A DNA stretch of 64,000 nt from an uncultured Clostridium sp. (lineage in GTDB: Bacteria; Bacillota; Clostridia; Clostridiales; Clostridiaceae): the NCBI GenBank assembly GCA_937927335.1, contig CALBDU010000016.1, forward strand, positions 1 to 64,000, in the 5' to 3' direction. Positions 63,315 to 64,000 of the stretch are shown piece by piece. The position numbers were made by a program, and so were the translations under genes. The notes beneath the pieces were generated by a model. The model saw nothing but the letters and a program-made list of their open reading frames with translations. It ran no database searches and had not been told where the DNA came from. Position 1 is the stretch's first letter. Each line of letters begins with the position of its first letter.

Positions 63315-63319
63315 GAGGT

Positions 63320-64000
63320 TTAAAGAATTATCTGTCCCTCAACATCAGTTTCTATTAATTTCAATGCTTTATTTACGATGTCAAGTCTTAAATCCTTCTC
63401 CTTTTTATCCGGTAGGTTTGGATTTCCCACTGGATAAGGTATTGCTACGGCACCCACTATTCTTATTGCACCTACTACCTTGGATATAGGAGTTACAGTA
63501 CAGATATGAGCCGCAGGTATACCCGAATCTTCTATTTGTTTTGCAATTGTTGCCCCGCAACGAGTACAAGTACCTCAGGTACTTGTTAAAATAACAGCAT
63601 CAACAGATTCTTCTTTTAGCTCTTTTGCAATTTCCTTTCCCATTCTTGTTGCATCAGCCACTGATGTTGAATTCCCTGTGGTTACATAAAAGAATCTATT
63701 TAAGCCCCCGATTTTACCTTCAATTTCTAATCTTCTCAGAACATCAAAAGGCACAACACGATCTGGATCATTATTTGCATATACTGGATCAAATCCTGCA
63801 TGTACTGATTCAAATTCTCCCTTTTCAAATCCATCGAGTTCAGATATGTCATATTTTTTATAAAACTTTGCGGTAGCTGCAGGTAAATGGTCAGGGTTAC
63901 CCATAGGTACTATTCCGCCAGTTGTAATTAGGCAAATCTTTGCTTTTTTTATATCTTTAACTGGATTTGCTGGTATTACTCCCTCGTAAATTGGTATAGG
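63320..64000 (-). CDS. Glycine/sarcosine/betaine reductase component B selenoprotein (GrdB/GrdF/GrdH type), 5'-truncated
   Basis: The frame is open from the window edge (base 64000) to the TAA at 63320-63322, 226 residues, with one in-frame TGA at 63575-63577. The context around it, ILTST-U-GTCTRCGATIAKQIE, is the signature of the substrate-specific selenoprotein subunit of Stickland reductases, so the TGA is read as selenocysteine, 84 residues from the end as in GrdB. This protein binds the amino group of the substrate and passes the carboxymethyl group to selenoprotein A (GrdA). The tail differs from classic GrdB (GAIRIVGAVAIPYPVGNPN), and the substrate is unresolved. The 5' part and the other Grd genes lie beyond the window. 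Confidence 0.93.
63566..63586 (-). promoter_or_regulatory. Selenocysteine TGA inside a perfect 9-bp palindrome
   Basis: On the minus strand ACAAGTACC-TGA-GGTACTTGT: the Sec codon is exactly the loop. Downstream, GTTGCGGGGCAAC forms a second small hairpin about 12 bases after the TGA, which is in the usual place for a bacterial SECIS. These may form the recoding element. Confidence 0.6.

Noticed and set aside
63575..63904. A 109-residue gene ending at the TGA at 63575
   Set aside because: The frame continues past the TGA with conserved sequence (GTCTRCGATI) to 63320 and is open upstream to the window edge, so the TGA is a selenocysteine codon inside a longer gene.

Overview
The window is a gene-dense, AT-rich stretch of chromosome from an anaerobic, Clostridium-like Firmicute. 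The evidence is an [FeFe]-hydrogenase maturase (HydF), a clostridial single-operon type II fatty acid synthase with FabK and FabT, a selenocysteine-containing glycine/sarcosine/betaine-reductase subunit at the right edge (Stickland metabolism), ferredoxin-fused nitroreductase, RpoD-like sigma factors, strong AGGAGG ribosome binding sites and consensus sigma-A promoters. I see no prophage, insertion sequence, CRISPR array or rRNA.

Layout. 1-3.5 kb: end of topB, asnS, and a TM1266-like regulator plus hydF behind an attenuator-like leader. 3.6-8.9 kb: dUTPase-like protein, small DMT-type transporter, LysR regulator, an RpoD-like sigma factor with a structured leader, an intracellular subtilisin and a 2-hydroxyacid dehydrogenase. 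8.95-19.75 kb, minus strand: a 13-gene fatty acid operon (nitronate-monooxygenase-like, fabT, fabH, acpP, fabK, fabD, fabG, fabF, accB, fabZ, accC, accD, accA) driven by one consensus promoter with FabT-type palindromes on the -10/start region. 19.85-22.5 kb: an M23 peptidase and a DnaD/DnaC-type helicase-loading pair. 22.5-23.1 kb: seven tRNA genes with a duplicated Asp-Val-Glu block. 23.2-35.4 kb: housekeeping genes (PPDK regulator, BaiN-like flavoprotein, acyl-ACP thioesterase, purA with a PurBox pair, alr), a CNNM transporter, a YgjP-like peptidase and two c-di-GMP-type signalling proteins.

35.4-45.2 kb is a catabolic module: two class III aminotransferases, a CoA-acylating (methyl)malonate-semialdehyde dehydrogenase, a PucR regulator, a XRE-cupin regulator and two tandem, nearly identical amino acid permeases. 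It fits uptake and oxidation of beta-alanine, beta-aminoisobutyrate or a similar omega-amino acid. 45.3-50.4 kb holds a membrane GGDEF-EAL protein, ProXp-ala-like deacylase, a DNA alkyltransferase-like protein, a CoA-binding protein and a membrane glycosyltransferase. 50.4-53.6 kb is a UbiD/UbiX/LpdD-type prenyl-FMN decarboxylase operon with its own IclR regulator and a palindromic operator candidate. 53.7-61.5 kb holds cobalamin adenosyltransferase, a LysM polysaccharide deacetylase, two nitroreductases, speD, and two convergent secreted proteins with cell-wall-binding repeats, one a metallo-beta-lactamase-fold hydrolase. 61.7-64 kb: a LysP-like permease downstream of the selenoprotein gene, whose in-frame TGA lies at the centre of a perfect 9-bp palindrome.

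All calls come from reading the sequence and from knowledge of the families; no database search or folding program was run. Start codons were moved to the codon best served by a ribosome binding site where the longest open frame looked wrong.
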